64,000 nt of DNA from Mycolicibacterium sp. CR10 (GCF_005222675.1 NZ_STGE01000072.1:62001-126000); one strand, 5' to 3'; positions 31,651-40,308 are shown, counted from the first letter of the stretch. Made by a program: numbers and translations. Notes: generated by a model not told the origin, from the sequence alone.

Positions 31651-31968
31651 TCAGGCCTCGTCGTGGTGGCGGCTACCGGACTTCGCGAGGCCGCGGCTCA
31701 CCATGTAGCCGATGCTCAGAACGACGACGTACATCCAGGCGCGGTCGGCGCGGAAGTAGTCCTCATGCGACTCGGTGGTGCTGACGAGGAACGATGCGAC
31801 CAGCACACCGATGACCGCCGCAACGTAGACGATGAATTCCGTTGTCTTGTAGGCAACTTTGGTCTCGTCGCTGCGTCGTGCCGGGACCCGTGCGGGTTGC
31901 GCGTCGACCGCGCTGTAGGCGGTTTGCGGGTTCGGACGATGTGCAGCGGTGGGATTATTGGTGGTCAT
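31651..31968 (-). CDS. Small two-helix membrane protein
   Basis: A 105-residue protein. A polar N-terminus (1-42) is followed by two membrane helices, TTEFIVYVAAVIGVLVASFLV (about 42-62) and the segment ending MYVVVLSIGYMVSRGLA (about 79-95), with a short charged loop ESHEDYFRADRAW between them. The ATG at 31968 has a strong AAGGAG; the longer frame upstream is non-coding in character. Similar proteins occur in mycobacteria as hypotheticals. Its location between stress genes is the only hint of function. Confidence 0.78.
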   Translation of the reverse strand: MTTNNPTAAHRPNPQTAYSAVDAQPARVPARRSDETKVAYKTTEFIVYVAAVIGVLVASFLVSTTESHEDYFRADRAWMYVVVLSIGYMVSRGLAKSGSRHHDEA

Positions 31969-32596
31969 TTCGTACTCCTTCTGACGCCGGCCGAAAGTCG
32001 ACGCGACGGTTGATTTGCCCTCAACTCGCAGCAGCGCGCATGGGTGATGACCTGACAGCGACGTGGTCGGTCTGTCAGAGAAATCGATTGCGCCGGAACC
32101 GACATGCACATGCGCGGATGTGAGCACGGCTCACTGCGCACGGCTTATGAATTGAATGGAATGGTGTCCGGAATCGAACGAAGGCTCGCGGCATATGGGG
32201 GCAAGACCGGTCCGGACAAAAATTGATACCAGAGTTCTCTAGCACCAATGTCGTTGACCCTACTCGCGGGTATCCCTTTCGCCTAATCGAATGACGAGTG
32301 CAGCGACGCCTGGCCTCTGTTTGCTATGAGGACCTCGTCACATAGCGATTGGCCTCGCCACTGGCCGGGTAGTCCGCTCTCAAACTCCGCCCCCTGCCCT
32401 CAAACTCCGCCCCCTGACGGTGCGCCCTCAAGGTGCGACTCGCGTCGACTCAACGCCGACAGGGCGAAAACCCGAGCGACTGATCCATAAGCCCGACATC
32501 GAGACACAGGCGTGCTAACCCGTGTATTGCTGTGTGGTTGGGCCGGACGCGATCAGCAATCGCTGGGAGCAGGCCGGGATCACGACCGAGGAGCGC
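31969..32596. other. 628-bp non-coding region with repeats
   Basis: No credible gene. It holds the promoter of the leftward membrane protein, a distant inverted pair TGTCCGGA (32165-32172) / TCCGGACA (32211-32218), a lower-GC stretch around 32220-32300, and the tandem repeat at 32379-32416. The right end carries GAGGAG, the ribosome site of the TctC-type gene. It may include debris of a lost mobile element. Confidence 0.55.
32379..32416. repeat. Tandem 20-bp-period repeat (two copies)
   Basis: CTCAAACTCCGCCCCCTG occurs at 32379-32396 and again at 32399-32416, separated by CC. A further partial unit, CCCTCAAGG, follows at about 32425. The layout resembles the multiple terminal repeats of IS21-type elements, but no transposase is present. 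Confidence 0.65.
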
Positions 32597-33577
32597 ATGG
32601 CGTTGAGAATCAGACCGACCATCGGCGCTCTGCTGGCTGCTTCGCTGCTCCTGTTGGGCTGCCAAGACTCCGAGCCTGCCCCGACCGGACAGAGCTACCC
32701 CGCGGGACCGGTGACGATGACCGCGGGTGCCAACCCGGGCAGCGGATTCGATGTCACGATCCGCTCGGTCGTCGAGGCCCTGGAGAAGGAGAGGATCGTC
32801 AATGTGCCTCTGCCGGTGGTGAATCGGCCGGGTGATATCGGTGCGCTCTTCCTCGCCACCATGGTGGAGCAGTATCAGGGCGCTGACGACGAGGTGTCGG
32901 TCACGTCGCTGTCCATGATGATGAATCAGCTCCGCGGCATATCGGCGTACGGATACGCCGACGTCACGATGATCGCCCGCCTGATGACGGAGTACTACGT
33001 CGTCATCACCCGTCCTGGATCGCCCCTCAAGAACCTCGGCGACGTCATGGCGGCGATGATGTCCGACCCCGGCGGCGTTGCGGTCGGAGCCGCGACCGAC
33101 GACGAGGCCCCGTTCGACCTCCTGGTGTCGGCAGCCGGTGGCGACCCCTCGACGATCAACTACGTCAGCTTGGAGGGCGGCGGCGACCAGAGCGCGGCGC
33201 TTCTCAACGGCGACATCGGCGTGGCGATCGCCGGGGTCAGTGAAGTGATCGGCCTGTTGAAAGAGGGCACTCTCGACGCGCTCGGCGTGCTGTCCGAGGA
33301 GCGGCTGCCGGGACTCGACGCGGCCACCGCCCGGGAGCAGGGGTTCGACGTGACGCTGTCGAACTGGCGTGGCCTCTACGGGCCACCCGGCATGCCGGTC
33401 GTCGCTGTTGCCTACTGGCAGAAGGCGCTTGGTCAGATGGTCGAAACGCCGACCTGGAAGCAGATCGCCGAGCGCAACCAGTTCACCACCACGTTCATGG
33501 TCGGTGACGAATTCCAGACCTTCTTGGCAGAGACCCAAGCGGACCTGAAAACCGCGCTCGCGGAGGCGGGCCGGTGA
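32597..33577 (+). CDS. TctC/Bug-type solute-binding lipoprotein (orphan)
   Basis: A 326-residue binding protein of the tripartite tricarboxylate transporter family. MALRIRPTIGALLAASLLLLGCQ is a lipoprotein signal with lipobox LLLGC. The mature protein has the family pattern YPAGPVTMTAGANPGSGFDVTIRSVVEAL and, near the C-terminus, WRGLYGPPGMPVVAVAYWQKAL. It would bind a carboxylate outside the membrane. The TctA and TctB membrane subunits that should accompany it are absent; the next gene is convergent and unrelated. Start ATG 32597 after GAGGAG. Confidence 0.87.
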   Translation: MALRIRPTIGALLAASLLLLGCQDSEPAPTGQSYPAGPVTMTAGANPGSGFDVTIRSVVEALEKERIVNVPLPVVNRPGDIGALFLATMVEQYQGADDEVSVTSLSMMMNQLRGISAYGYADVTMIARLMTEYYVVITRPGSPLKNLGDVMAAMMSDPGGVAVGAATDDEAPFDLLVSAAGGDPSTINYVSLEGGGDQSAALLNGDIGVAIAGVSEVIGLLKEGTLDALGVLSEERLPGLDAATAREQGFDVTLSNWRGLYGPPGMPVVAVAYWQKALGQMVETPTWKQIAERNQFTTTFMVGDEFQTFLAETQADLKTALAEAGR

Positions 33578-33625
33578 CTAGCGGGCGCTATCTGCCCGAC
33601 GAAAGGCGGTGTGAAACATCGGTAC

Positions 33626-35881
33626 TCAGAGTCGGCGCAGCGTGACGATGGTGACGTCGTCGTCAGTGTAGCCCGACGTCGCCGCGCGCCAGATGCTCGA
33701 TGCCGAGGCATCCCCGGCGCGGCCAAGGGTCCCGGCCAGTTGGGTGAGACCGTCGTCGATCGCCTCGCCGCGACGTTCCACCAGTCCGTCGGAGAACATC
33801 ACCAATCCGTGGCCGGGTTCGATGGTGAACGTGCTCGGCGCGTACGTCCCGCCCCTGACACCGATCGGCGGGGAGAGCCTGACGGGGGCCGGGACCGCGG
33901 CTGAGGTCGGTCTCGATTCCGTCAGGTACGGCATCAGGTGGCCGGCGGACGCCGCCTCCACCAGCCCCGAGGCGAGGTCGACCCGCGCGGCGATGACGGT
34001 GGCGAACGCTCCGGGCACCATGTGCATCGCGAACTCGTTCAGCTGGGTCAGTGCCTCGGCCGGTTCGGCGCCGGCGAACAGCTGCGCGCGCAAGGCGTTT
34101 CGCAACTGTGCCATCGTCCCGGCCACGGTGATGCCGTGCCCGGCGACGTCGCCGAGCAGGACGATCAGCCGGCCGTCGCGAAGCTCGAAAACGTCGTACC
34201 AGTCGCCGCCGACGCGACCACCCTCGGCCGGCTCGTAGTGCGCCGACAATGTCCAGCCGTCGAGCGTCGGGATCCACTCGGGCATCAGGCTGCGCTGCAC
34301 CATCTCGGCCACCCGCAGCGCCCCTCGCGTGCGGGCGTACAGCGACTCCACCAGCTGTCCGCGCAACGCGTCGGCGGACCCGGTCTCGGTCTGTGACCAG
34401 GGCTCGCTACGTTGGTGCACGATCTCTCGCCACCGTTCGAACGACTTGCGCGGGCTGAGCCGGACCTCGTCTCCCTCGCTGACCGCGATGGCCTTGTTGT
34501 GCGGGTCGCCGCCCCAGTCCACCGAACGCAGCACCTCACGCCGGAACCAGACGACGTATTGCCCGTCGGGCAGATTCAGGGCGAGGGCGCCCGCGGCGAC
34601 CTGCGGATCGAGGTCTGACTCCGGGAGCTCACGGGCCAGGCAATCGGTAACCGCGATCTCGTCGCCTGCCTCGCGCGCCCAGCGGGCGACGGCGGACACG
34701 ACCACCGGTGCGGGCACCGTCCCGAGCACGCGGTGCTCACCCTGGATGTCGACGACGACGCCGTCGGCGGTGACGAGGCCGAGCAGGTTCGGTTCACCGA
34801 GGAGTGCGGCGGCAACGGTGTCGCGGTCGTCCAGCGTGGCGGCGGTGAGCTTGATCAGTACGGCCTGCGCGGCCAGTCGCCGGTGCAGTTGGTCGTCCTC
34901 GAACTGGTCGACAAGTCGCAGCGACAGGGTCGAGCCGAGGAACTCGGCCGCCGCCCGGGTGCCGAACGGTGGGAGATGCGGGCCCGCGTAGTGGTGGCAG
35001 GCGATGAGCCCCCACAGCCGTCCATGGCGCAGCAGCGAGATCGACATCGACGCGCGCACCCCCATGTTCTGGAGGTACTCGATGTGGATGGGCGAGACGC
35101 TGCGCAACGTGGCGTACGTGAGGTCCAGCGGCGCTCCACGGTCCGGGTCGACGGCCGGCACGATCGGCGCCGGCGTGTAGTCGACGTCCGAGATCAGCCG
35201 TATCCAGTTCTTCTCGTACAACGCCCGCGCCTGCGCCGGAATATCCGTTGCGGGGTAGTGCAGGCCCAGGAACGAATTCAGTTCGGCGCGTTTGGATTCC
35301 GCGACAACCTCGCCGTTGTACTCCTCGTCGTAGCGGTACACCATGACGCGGTCGAACCCGGTGAGCTCACGGACCGCCCGCGCGGTGATGTCGTAGAGCT
35401 CGGTCAGCGTCGCGGCGCGGTTGAGCTCCTCGACCGAGCTGCGGACCGCCTGGTAGGTGTTCGGGAAGGAGAACGGCCGCTCGCCGTAAGCGATCTCGAC
35501 CTCGACCAGCAGCACGCCGCCGGGCTCGCGGCGCAGGATGACGTCGAACAGCCGCTGCGCACCGGCGACGTCGATGACGCACTCGAGGGGGTTTCGCTGG
35601 CGAAGGTCGCCGAAGGTCGACGCCGTCTGTTGCACCCGGGCGGCCTGCGCGGTACCGATCAGGGCCGACAGGTGCCGACCCAGGACATCGTCGACGGGGC
35701 GGCCGAGGAGGTCGGCGACGTTGGTGCTGAGCTGCCGCACCTGGAAGTCCACCTCGCGCACCACGGCGAGAACGCCGCGGGGTTGGATGCTGCCCGGGAT
35801 GTGAATCGGCTCCCGGGCACAGTTGTCGAGGTCGATGGGCGTGCCAACGGGAACCAGACCGTCGCTGTTCACGCGGTTCAC
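33626..35881 (-). CDS. Bacteriophytochrome with PP2C (SpoIIE-type) phosphatase output
   Basis: A 751-residue photosensor. PAS domain with biliverdin-attachment Cys at residue 21 (DNCAREPIHIPGSIQPRG), then GAF with YPATDIPAQAR and SPIHIEYLQNMGVRASMS plus ACHHY, then PHY (to ~500), then a PP2C/SpoIIE domain from ~545 (VAEMVQRSLMPEWIP, GGDWYDVFELRDGRLIVLLGDVAGHG, MFSDGLVERRGEAID). There is no histidine kinase domain. It would switch phosphatase activity with red/far-red light, probably on a STAS antagonist such as the one at 31053. Start GTG 35881 overlaps the DUF427 stop (GTGA); GTG 35872 is possible. Confidence 0.88.
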   Translation of the reverse strand: MNRVNSDGLVPVGTPIDLDNCAREPIHIPGSIQPRGVLAVVREVDFQVRQLSTNVADLLGRPVDDVLGRHLSALIGTAQAARVQQTASTFGDLRQRNPLECVIDVAGAQRLFDVILRREPGGVLLVEVEIAYGERPFSFPNTYQAVRSSVEELNRAATLTELYDITARAVRELTGFDRVMVYRYDEEYNGEVVAESKRAELNSFLGLHYPATDIPAQARALYEKNWIRLISDVDYTPAPIVPAVDPDRGAPLDLTYATLRSVSPIHIEYLQNMGVRASMSISLLRHGRLWGLIACHHYAGPHLPPFGTRAAAEFLGSTLSLRLVDQFEDDQLHRRLAAQAVLIKLTAATLDDRDTVAAALLGEPNLLGLVTADGVVVDIQGEHRVLGTVPAPVVVSAVARWAREAGDEIAVTDCLARELPESDLDPQVAAGALALNLPDGQYVVWFRREVLRSVDWGGDPHNKAIAVSEGDEVRLSPRKSFERWREIVHQRSEPWSQTETGSADALRGQLVESLYARTRGALRVAEMVQRSLMPEWIPTLDGWTLSAHYEPAEGGRVGGDWYDVFELRDGRLIVLLGDVAGHGITVAGTMAQLRNALRAQLFAGAEPAEALTQLNEFAMHMVPGAFATVIAARVDLASGLVEAASAGHLMPYLTESRPTSAAVPAPVRLSPPIGVRGGTYAPSTFTIEPGHGLVMFSDGLVERRGEAIDDGLTQLAGTLGRAGDASASSIWRAATSGYTDDDVTIVTLRRL

Positions 35882-36369
35882 CAACCCATAGAGCCCGGCA
35901 CACCCTTGAACGGCCCGGCGACCCAGCTGGTGATCCATCCGGCGTAGAAGCCGCCCGGCTGGGGCACGACCTCTTCGCCGTTGACGGTGCAGCGGTCCAC
36001 CAACGCGGCCACGACCGCGATGGCGCCCGCGATGTCGGTGAACGCGCGCGTCGGCTTCAGATAGGTCCACGCCGCCCGTGGCGCCACGACAGACGGTGTC
36101 ACCAGGTCGAAATAGCTCGCCTGTCCCTTCCACTCACACCACGAGGATCCGGCGACGGGTCGAAGGACATCCTCACCGAAACACGCTCGCGGCAGGTAAT
36201 AGGTTGGGGGATGGCTGGTCTCGAGCACCCGCCAGCCGCGGTCCGTCGTGGCGATCAACTGACCACCCAATTCGACGGTGATGGAGCCGGCGAACTCTTC
36301 CAGCCGCGGCGGCCGGGGGTAGTCCCACACCGACTCCTGCCCCGGGCGTGGTTTGTCGGGAACTGGCAT
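35878..36369 (-). CDS. DUF427-domain protein
   Basis: A 163-residue DUF427 protein with the family features GSITVELGGQLIATTDRGWRVLETSHPPTYYLPR, CEWKGQASYFDL and PQPGGFYAGWITSWVAGPFKG. DUF427 proteins are small, soluble and of unknown activity. Its stop overlaps the start of the phytochrome gene, so the two are translated together, an uncommon pairing that hints at a role near the light-sensing pathway. Start ATG 36369. Confidence 0.87.
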   Translation of the reverse strand: MPVPDKPRPGQESVWDYPRPPRLEEFAGSITVELGGQLIATTDRGWRVLETSHPPTYYLPRACFGEDVLRPVAGSSWCEWKGQASYFDLVTPSVVAPRAAWTYLKPTRAFTDIAGAIAVVAALVDRCTVNGEEVVPQPGGFYAGWITSWVAGPFKGVPGSMGW

Positions 36370-36404
36370 AGCGCCGAGTGTAGGGACTCGTCGATCGCGG
36401 CGAT

Positions 36405-37238
36405 TCAGCGAGCACCCGCAACATCGACCGAATACACAGACTGGGTGCCGCGCAGACCCTTCAGCTCCACCTCGACCGGGGGGTGGAAGGTGACGCCCTT
36501 CGAGTCATCGAGCGACTCGTGCAGTTCAGAGCTGACAAGAATCTCGCCGCCCGCGGCCAGATCCGCGATCCGCGCGGCCATCGCTACATTCCGGCCGAAA
36601 AGATCGTCGCCCCGTCGCACCGACGAACCCACATGCGCACCGATCCGCACGCGGATGCCGTCATACCGGTCGGCGTTGTCCAGCAGCGCCTGCTGTATCG
36701 AGATGCTGCAGCGCACCGCATCGTCGGGCGCGGCGAAGGCGATCATGAAACCGTCCCCCTGGTTCTTCACGACGTAACCGCGGTGATCGGCGACGCGGCG
36801 CTCGACCAGGTCGTTGTGACGTTCCAGAATCTTCACCCACGCGCGGTCGCCGAGCGACTCGTTGCGCGCGGTGGAGCCCTCGATGTCGGAGAAGACCAGG
36901 ACGACCCGGCCGTCCGCGGTGATGCTGGCGAGGTCTGGCCGTTCCACCCGTGCCCAGCCGGCGAGGTCCTCGACCGAGCTGCGTACCGTGCCCACGATGC
37001 CGTGACGGATCAGTGAGTCGGCACCCTGCAGCGTGTGCACCACTGTTTTCACGGCCAGCGGTGCGACACCCCGTGGTTTCCGACGGCCCTGACGGAGCGT
37101 GCCGGTTTCGTCGCGGCGGTGGCGGCGGAGTTCCCTGCGTGCGCTCGCCAGGTGGCGTCGCGACACGATGAGCAGCACGCCGAGGGTGACCAATCCTGCG
37201 AACTCGAGCAGGACGACGACCGCCAGCGCGATGTTCAC
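36405..37238 (-). CDS. Membrane-anchored class III adenylate/guanylate cyclase
   Basis: A 277-residue protein: one N-terminal membrane helix (about 3-26), a basic linker, then the cyclase catalytic domain (about 105-275) with metal-binding Asp in VLVFSDIEGSTARNE and the second Asp in VVKNQGDGFMIAF, then DDLFGRNVAMAARIADLAAGGEILVSS. It would make cAMP (or cGMP) at the membrane. Start GTG 37238. It lies 35 nt upstream of the DUF427/phytochrome pair on the same strand and may be co-transcribed with it. Confidence 0.9.
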   Translation of the reverse strand: MNIALAVVVLLEFAGLVTLGVLLIVSRRHLASARRELRRHRRDETGTLRQGRRKPRGVAPLAVKTVVHTLQGADSLIRHGIVGTVRSSVEDLAGWARVERPDLASITADGRVVLVFSDIEGSTARNESLGDRAWVKILERHNDLVERRVADHRGYVVKNQGDGFMIAFAAPDDAVRCSISIQQALLDNADRYDGIRVRIGAHVGSSVRRGDDLFGRNVAMAARIADLAAGGEILVSSELHESLDDSKGVTFHPPVEVELKGLRGTQSVYSVDVAGAR

Positions 37239-37273
37239 GCCCTCAGTATGTCGGGCCGCTCAGAGTCGGCCCG

Positions 37274-37552
37274 TCAGCGCACGTTGGTGTTACGGCGTCC
37301 GGTGACGCCCAGGTAGATGGCGATCAGGACCACGGCGAAGACGATTCCGACCATGAACGGGATGATCTTGAATCCACCGTTCTGGTTGGAGTAGCCCAGC
37401 TTGTAGGACACCCAGGTCCCCAGGAAAGAGCCGATCGCGCCCAGTACGACTGTCAGGATGACGCCGATGTTCTGCTTGCCGGGCATCACCAGCCGCGCAA
37501 GCGCGCCGACGATCAGTCCGACGACGACCGCGCCGATGATGGTTCCAATCAC
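37274..37552 (-). CDS. GlsB/YeaQ-family stress membrane protein, second copy
   Basis: A 92-residue paralogue of the protein at 30650-30931: MIGTIIGAVVVGLIVGALARLVMPGKQNIGV, VLGAIGSFLGTWVSYKLGY, then a third helix and the tail GRRNTNVR. It differs mainly in the third segment and the tail. It lies 35 nt upstream of the cyclase gene on the same strand, so it probably heads that operon. Confidence 0.9.
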   Translation of the reverse strand: MIGTIIGAVVVGLIVGALARLVMPGKQNIGVILTVVLGAIGSFLGTWVSYKLGYSNQNGGFKIIPFMVGIVFAVVLIAIYLGVTGRRNTNVR

Positions 37553-37730
37553 GTGTGCTCCTGGTGTTCAGTGGTTTTGGGGCTTGCAGGCTGACGGCAG
37601 ACCGGGTTCGGTCTACCCGTTTTCTGTTCCGTCAACCGTGGCCCGCTGCCCAGGTGAAGTCGGGCGGTATCTGAGCCGCTGCCCCCGGACCCGGGGTTTG
37701 GCGGCGCCGCGAAAGGGAACAGGGTCGGTC

Positions 37731-38015
37731 ATGAAGTGCGCAATGATCGTGATGTCTGTCCTGGCTTCGGCCGCGGTTCTGAGTGGCTGTTCGCAGATCG
37801 AGGAAGTGACCAACGACGGCGGCGACACGACCTGTCAGGACTTTCAGGCCGCCGACGAGAAGAAGCAGAACGATGCCATCACGAAGATGCTCACCGACGA
37901 AGGCAAGGCTGAACCGGCCAACGCCGAGCTCGCCGGGACGCGCCTGTCCGTCAGCGCCTTCTGCCAGACGGTGGGGAAGCCGGAAAGCACGATCAAGGAA
38001 GCGCCACACCTGTAG
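37731..38015 (+). CDS. HdeA-like small lipoprotein
   Basis: A 94-residue exported protein. MKCAMIVMSVLASAAVLSGCSQ is a lipoprotein signal with lipobox VLSGC. The mature part has TTCQDFQAADEKKQNDAITKML and SVSAFCQTVGKPE, two cysteines framing a helical domain as in the acid-stress chaperone HdeA. A role in protecting envelope proteins is plausible but inferred. Start ATG 37731; other in-frame codons upstream lack a signal peptide. Confidence 0.72.
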   Translation: MKCAMIVMSVLASAAVLSGCSQIEEVTNDGGDTTCQDFQAADEKKQNDAITKMLTDEGKAEPANAELAGTRLSVSAFCQTVGKPESTIKEAPHL

Positions 38016-38036
38016 CGGCCCAGCGTCTTTGGCGCC

Positions 38037-38471
38037 GTGGTGAGCACATCTGATCCGGCGTCATCGTCACTGCCGCGGACGATCGCGCGGTGGCTTCTCG
38101 GTGCCGTGCTCGTCTTCGCGGGAGTCAGTCACCTGACCTTCGGTCGTCAGGATTTCTACGCCCAGGTGCCACCGTGGCTGCCGCTGGACGTCGACTTCGT
38201 TGTCGTCGCCTCAGGCGTCGTCGAGATCGTTCTCGGCGCCAGCCTTCTCCTACTGGCGCGGTGGCGAATCCCGCTCGGGTGGATCGCCGCGGCGTTCTTC
38301 GTTCTGGTGTTTCCGGGCAATATCTCCCAGTTCGTCACCCACACGGATGCCTTCGGTCTCGATTCCGATCGTTCGCGGGCGATCCGGTTGCTGTTTCAGC
38401 CGCTGCTGGTGCTCTGGGCGCTGTGGTCGACCGGCGCGTGGCGCGCCTGGAGGGCTGGGAAGCGCTCGTGA
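38037..38471 (+). CDS. DoxX-like four-helix membrane protein
   Basis: A 144-residue protein with about four membrane helices (near 15-32, 50-75, 78-97 and 118-135). The pattern RWLLGAVLVFAGVSHLTFGRQDFYAQVPPWLP resembles DoxX/MauE-like proteins. Tandem GTG codons at 38037 and 38040 are both possible starts. It lies 21 nt after the HdeA-like gene and may share its transcript. Function unknown. Confidence 0.75.
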   Translation: MVSTSDPASSSLPRTIARWLLGAVLVFAGVSHLTFGRQDFYAQVPPWLPLDVDFVVVASGVVEIVLGASLLLLARWRIPLGWIAAAFFVLVFPGNISQFVTHTDAFGLDSDRSRAIRLLFQPLLVLWALWSTGAWRAWRAGKRS

Positions 38472-38958
38472 CGGGCGAGGGGGTCGCGAACGACCCACAC
38501 AATGTAATGACCCTCGTGTCTATTTCGGTGTGACTCAGGGCAAATCGCTTGTGGGGCCGTCACCGATTCGGTGATGGTCCCATTGATCCTCATTGTCCAC
38601 CGTATCGGCCGCCATACGACGCTTGAGTTAATATTTCAACTCATCGCACCTCAGCAATGACTTTAGAGGCAATAAACAAAGGCGTCGTCGCTGCGCATCA
38701 TTTCAAGGCCGCTCATCACCGCGGGGCAATAGCACTTGCTAGATGGCTAAGGGAGGATGCGATGACCCCTCTGGGATTGACTTGCGCTTTGACCCCATAT
38801 GCCTCAGAAGCCATTCACCGCAAATGTGAAAGCGTTTGCCATGCCGGTCACTCGGCAACTTTTATTGTACGACAGAAATTGTGTGCCTACGCTTTGATCA
38901 CGTCGTTTACGTCAGAAATGGCGCCAATTCATCAACGTCTCCATCGAGGGGAGCGGTC
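38472..38958. other. 487-bp intergenic region of lower GC before the PE-PPE gene
   Basis: No convincing gene. GC is visibly lower than in the flanks (for example GAGTTAATATTTCAACTC near 38623-38640, itself an inverted repeat). It contains a terminator hairpin at 38553-38581 and, at its right end, GAGGGGAG before the PE-PPE start. A 101-codon open frame at 38657-38962 has no coding character or family resemblance. Probably the promoter region of the secreted hydrolase. Confidence 0.55.
38553..38581 (+). terminator. Hairpin terminator after the DoxX-like gene
   Basis: GGGGCCGTCACCG, loop ATT, CGGTGATGGTCCC: a perfect inner stem TCACCG/CGGTGA extended by mostly paired bases, about 80 nt beyond the DoxX-like stop. 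Confidence 0.6.
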
Positions 38959-40308
38959 ATGAAAACCGCGATTCGAAAAGCAGGCAAAGTCGGCACTGTG
39001 TGTGGCGCCACGATCGGTTCGGCGCTGTTGGCGGTGTCGACCGCCATGACGGCGTCGGGGGAGAGCACGGCACTGATCATCAACGGCATGGGGGTGCCGA
39101 CGACCCCGGATCTGATCATGTCGCAGATGCTGGGTGGAGCCTTTCGCGACGAGAATCGGGTGAGCGTCTATTGGCCGGCGCAGGCCCGGCCGTACACCGG
39201 CGCCGACGACCTGACGTTGGGTGAGTCGATCAGGCAGGGCAAGACCAATCTCGGTGCCGAGATAGCGGCGGCGCTCGCCCGGCTCGACCGGGACGAGAAC
39301 GGCAACGTGATCAACGGTGACCAGGTCACGGTGGTCGGGCTGTCGGGCGGCGCCTTGGTGGTCACCGAAGTACTGCGGGACATGGCGACCGACGTCGATG
39401 CGCCCGACGACGACGACATCAATTTCGTCGTCATTGCGGACTCCAGTCGGCAGACGCTGGTCAATGAATCGCGCTACAACCCGGTGTACGACTACACCTA
39501 TCAGCCTGCGCCCGACACGAAATACGACACGATCACCGTGACCGGTGAGTACGACGGGCTCGCCGACTTCCCCGATCGCTGGTGGAACCTCACCGCAGTC
39601 CAGAATGCGATGGCCGGCGCGCTCACCGTGCACGTGTCGACCGCGTTCGCCGACCTGACGAAGGTGCCCACGGAGAACATCACGACCGACATCAACGCTG
39701 TGGGTGGCAGCACGACGCACTACCTGGTGCCCACGGCCAAGCTCCCCTTGGTGGCGTTGAACCCGTCCCTGGCATCGCGTGAGGCAGAGCTGAAGAGGAT
39801 CGTTGATGCCGGCTACAGCCGCAACGACGACCGTCCCAGCCTGCTGAGCGCGCCTACCGCTTCACCGGCCGCGTCGTCGGAGAACATCGCCACCTCGGTG
39901 GCCGACGAGCCCAACCAGCCCGGTGGTGTCGACGACACCGCTCCGGCGGTACTGGACGCCGCAGTGCCGATCGAGGCGAACGACGGTGAGCCCACCGGTG
40001 ACACCGACGCCATCGACGCCGCCGAGACCGCCGACGACGCGTCGGCCGATGCGACAGCGACGACGGACGCGACAGCGACGACGGACGCGACAGCTACGAC
40101 GGCCCGTCAGACCGAAGCGGCCGAAGACCCCGACGCCACGACCTCCGGTGCAGACGGTGCGGCGCCCCCCGAGTCGGCACCTAAGTCCGACGCGGCGGAC
40201 GACGAGGCGGCCGACGCTGACCAGGATGCCGAGTCCGCAGGCTCGGATTCATCCAGCGATTCAGCATCCGAGGCCTCCGGCTCGTCTGCATCCGACTCGT
40301 CGGAGTAG
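38959..40308 (+). CDS. Secreted PE-PPE-domain serine hydrolase with low-complexity tail
   Basis: A 449-residue protein. A signal peptide (about 1-33, TIGSALLAVSTAMTASG) precedes a PE-PPE C-terminal-type alpha/beta hydrolase domain (about 36-270) with LIINGMGVPTTPDLI, the nucleophile elbow GLSGG (Ser129) and a likely catalytic Asp in TGEYDGLADFPDRW. From ~300 the chain is almost entirely Ala, Asp, Glu, Thr and Ser, including ATATTDATATTDATATT. It has no PE or PPE N-terminal domain, so it is exported by a signal peptide rather than as a PE/PPE protein. Probably an esterase acting in the envelope. Start ATG 38959 with GAGGGGAG. Confidence 0.88.
   Translation: MKTAIRKAGKVGTVCGATIGSALLAVSTAMTASGESTALIINGMGVPTTPDLIMSQMLGGAFRDENRVSVYWPAQARPYTGADDLTLGESIRQGKTNLGAEIAAALARLDRDENGNVINGDQVTVVGLSGGALVVTEVLRDMATDVDAPDDDDINFVVIADSSRQTLVNESRYNPVYDYTYQPAPDTKYDTITVTGEYDGLADFPDRWWNLTAVQNAMAGALTVHVSTAFADLTKVPTENITTDINAVGGSTTHYLVPTAKLPLVALNPSLASREAELKRIVDAGYSRNDDRPSLLSAPTASPAASSENIATSVADEPNQPGGVDDTAPAVLDAAVPIEANDGEPTGDTDAIDAAETADDASADATATTDATATTDATATTARQTEAAEDPDATTSGADGAAPPESAPKSDAADDEAADADQDAESAGSDSSSDSASEASGSSASDSSE
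40051..40104 (+). repeat. 18-bp tandem coding repeat in the PE-PPE gene tail
   Basis: GCGACAGCGACGACGGAC is repeated at 40051 and 40069, with a third diverged copy at 40087. It encodes Ala-Thr-Ala-Thr-Thr-Asp units and is in frame with 18-nt steps, so copy number can change without a frameshift. Confidence 0.8.

Noticed and set aside
32450..33538. 362-codon minus-strand open frame opposite the TctC-type gene
   Set aside because: Mirror frame; the plus strand encodes a clear lipoprotein signal and TctC fold.
38657..38962. 101-codon plus-strand frame before the PE-PPE gene
   Set aside because: Lower-GC intergenic DNA, no ribosome site, no third-position GC bias or recognisable motif.
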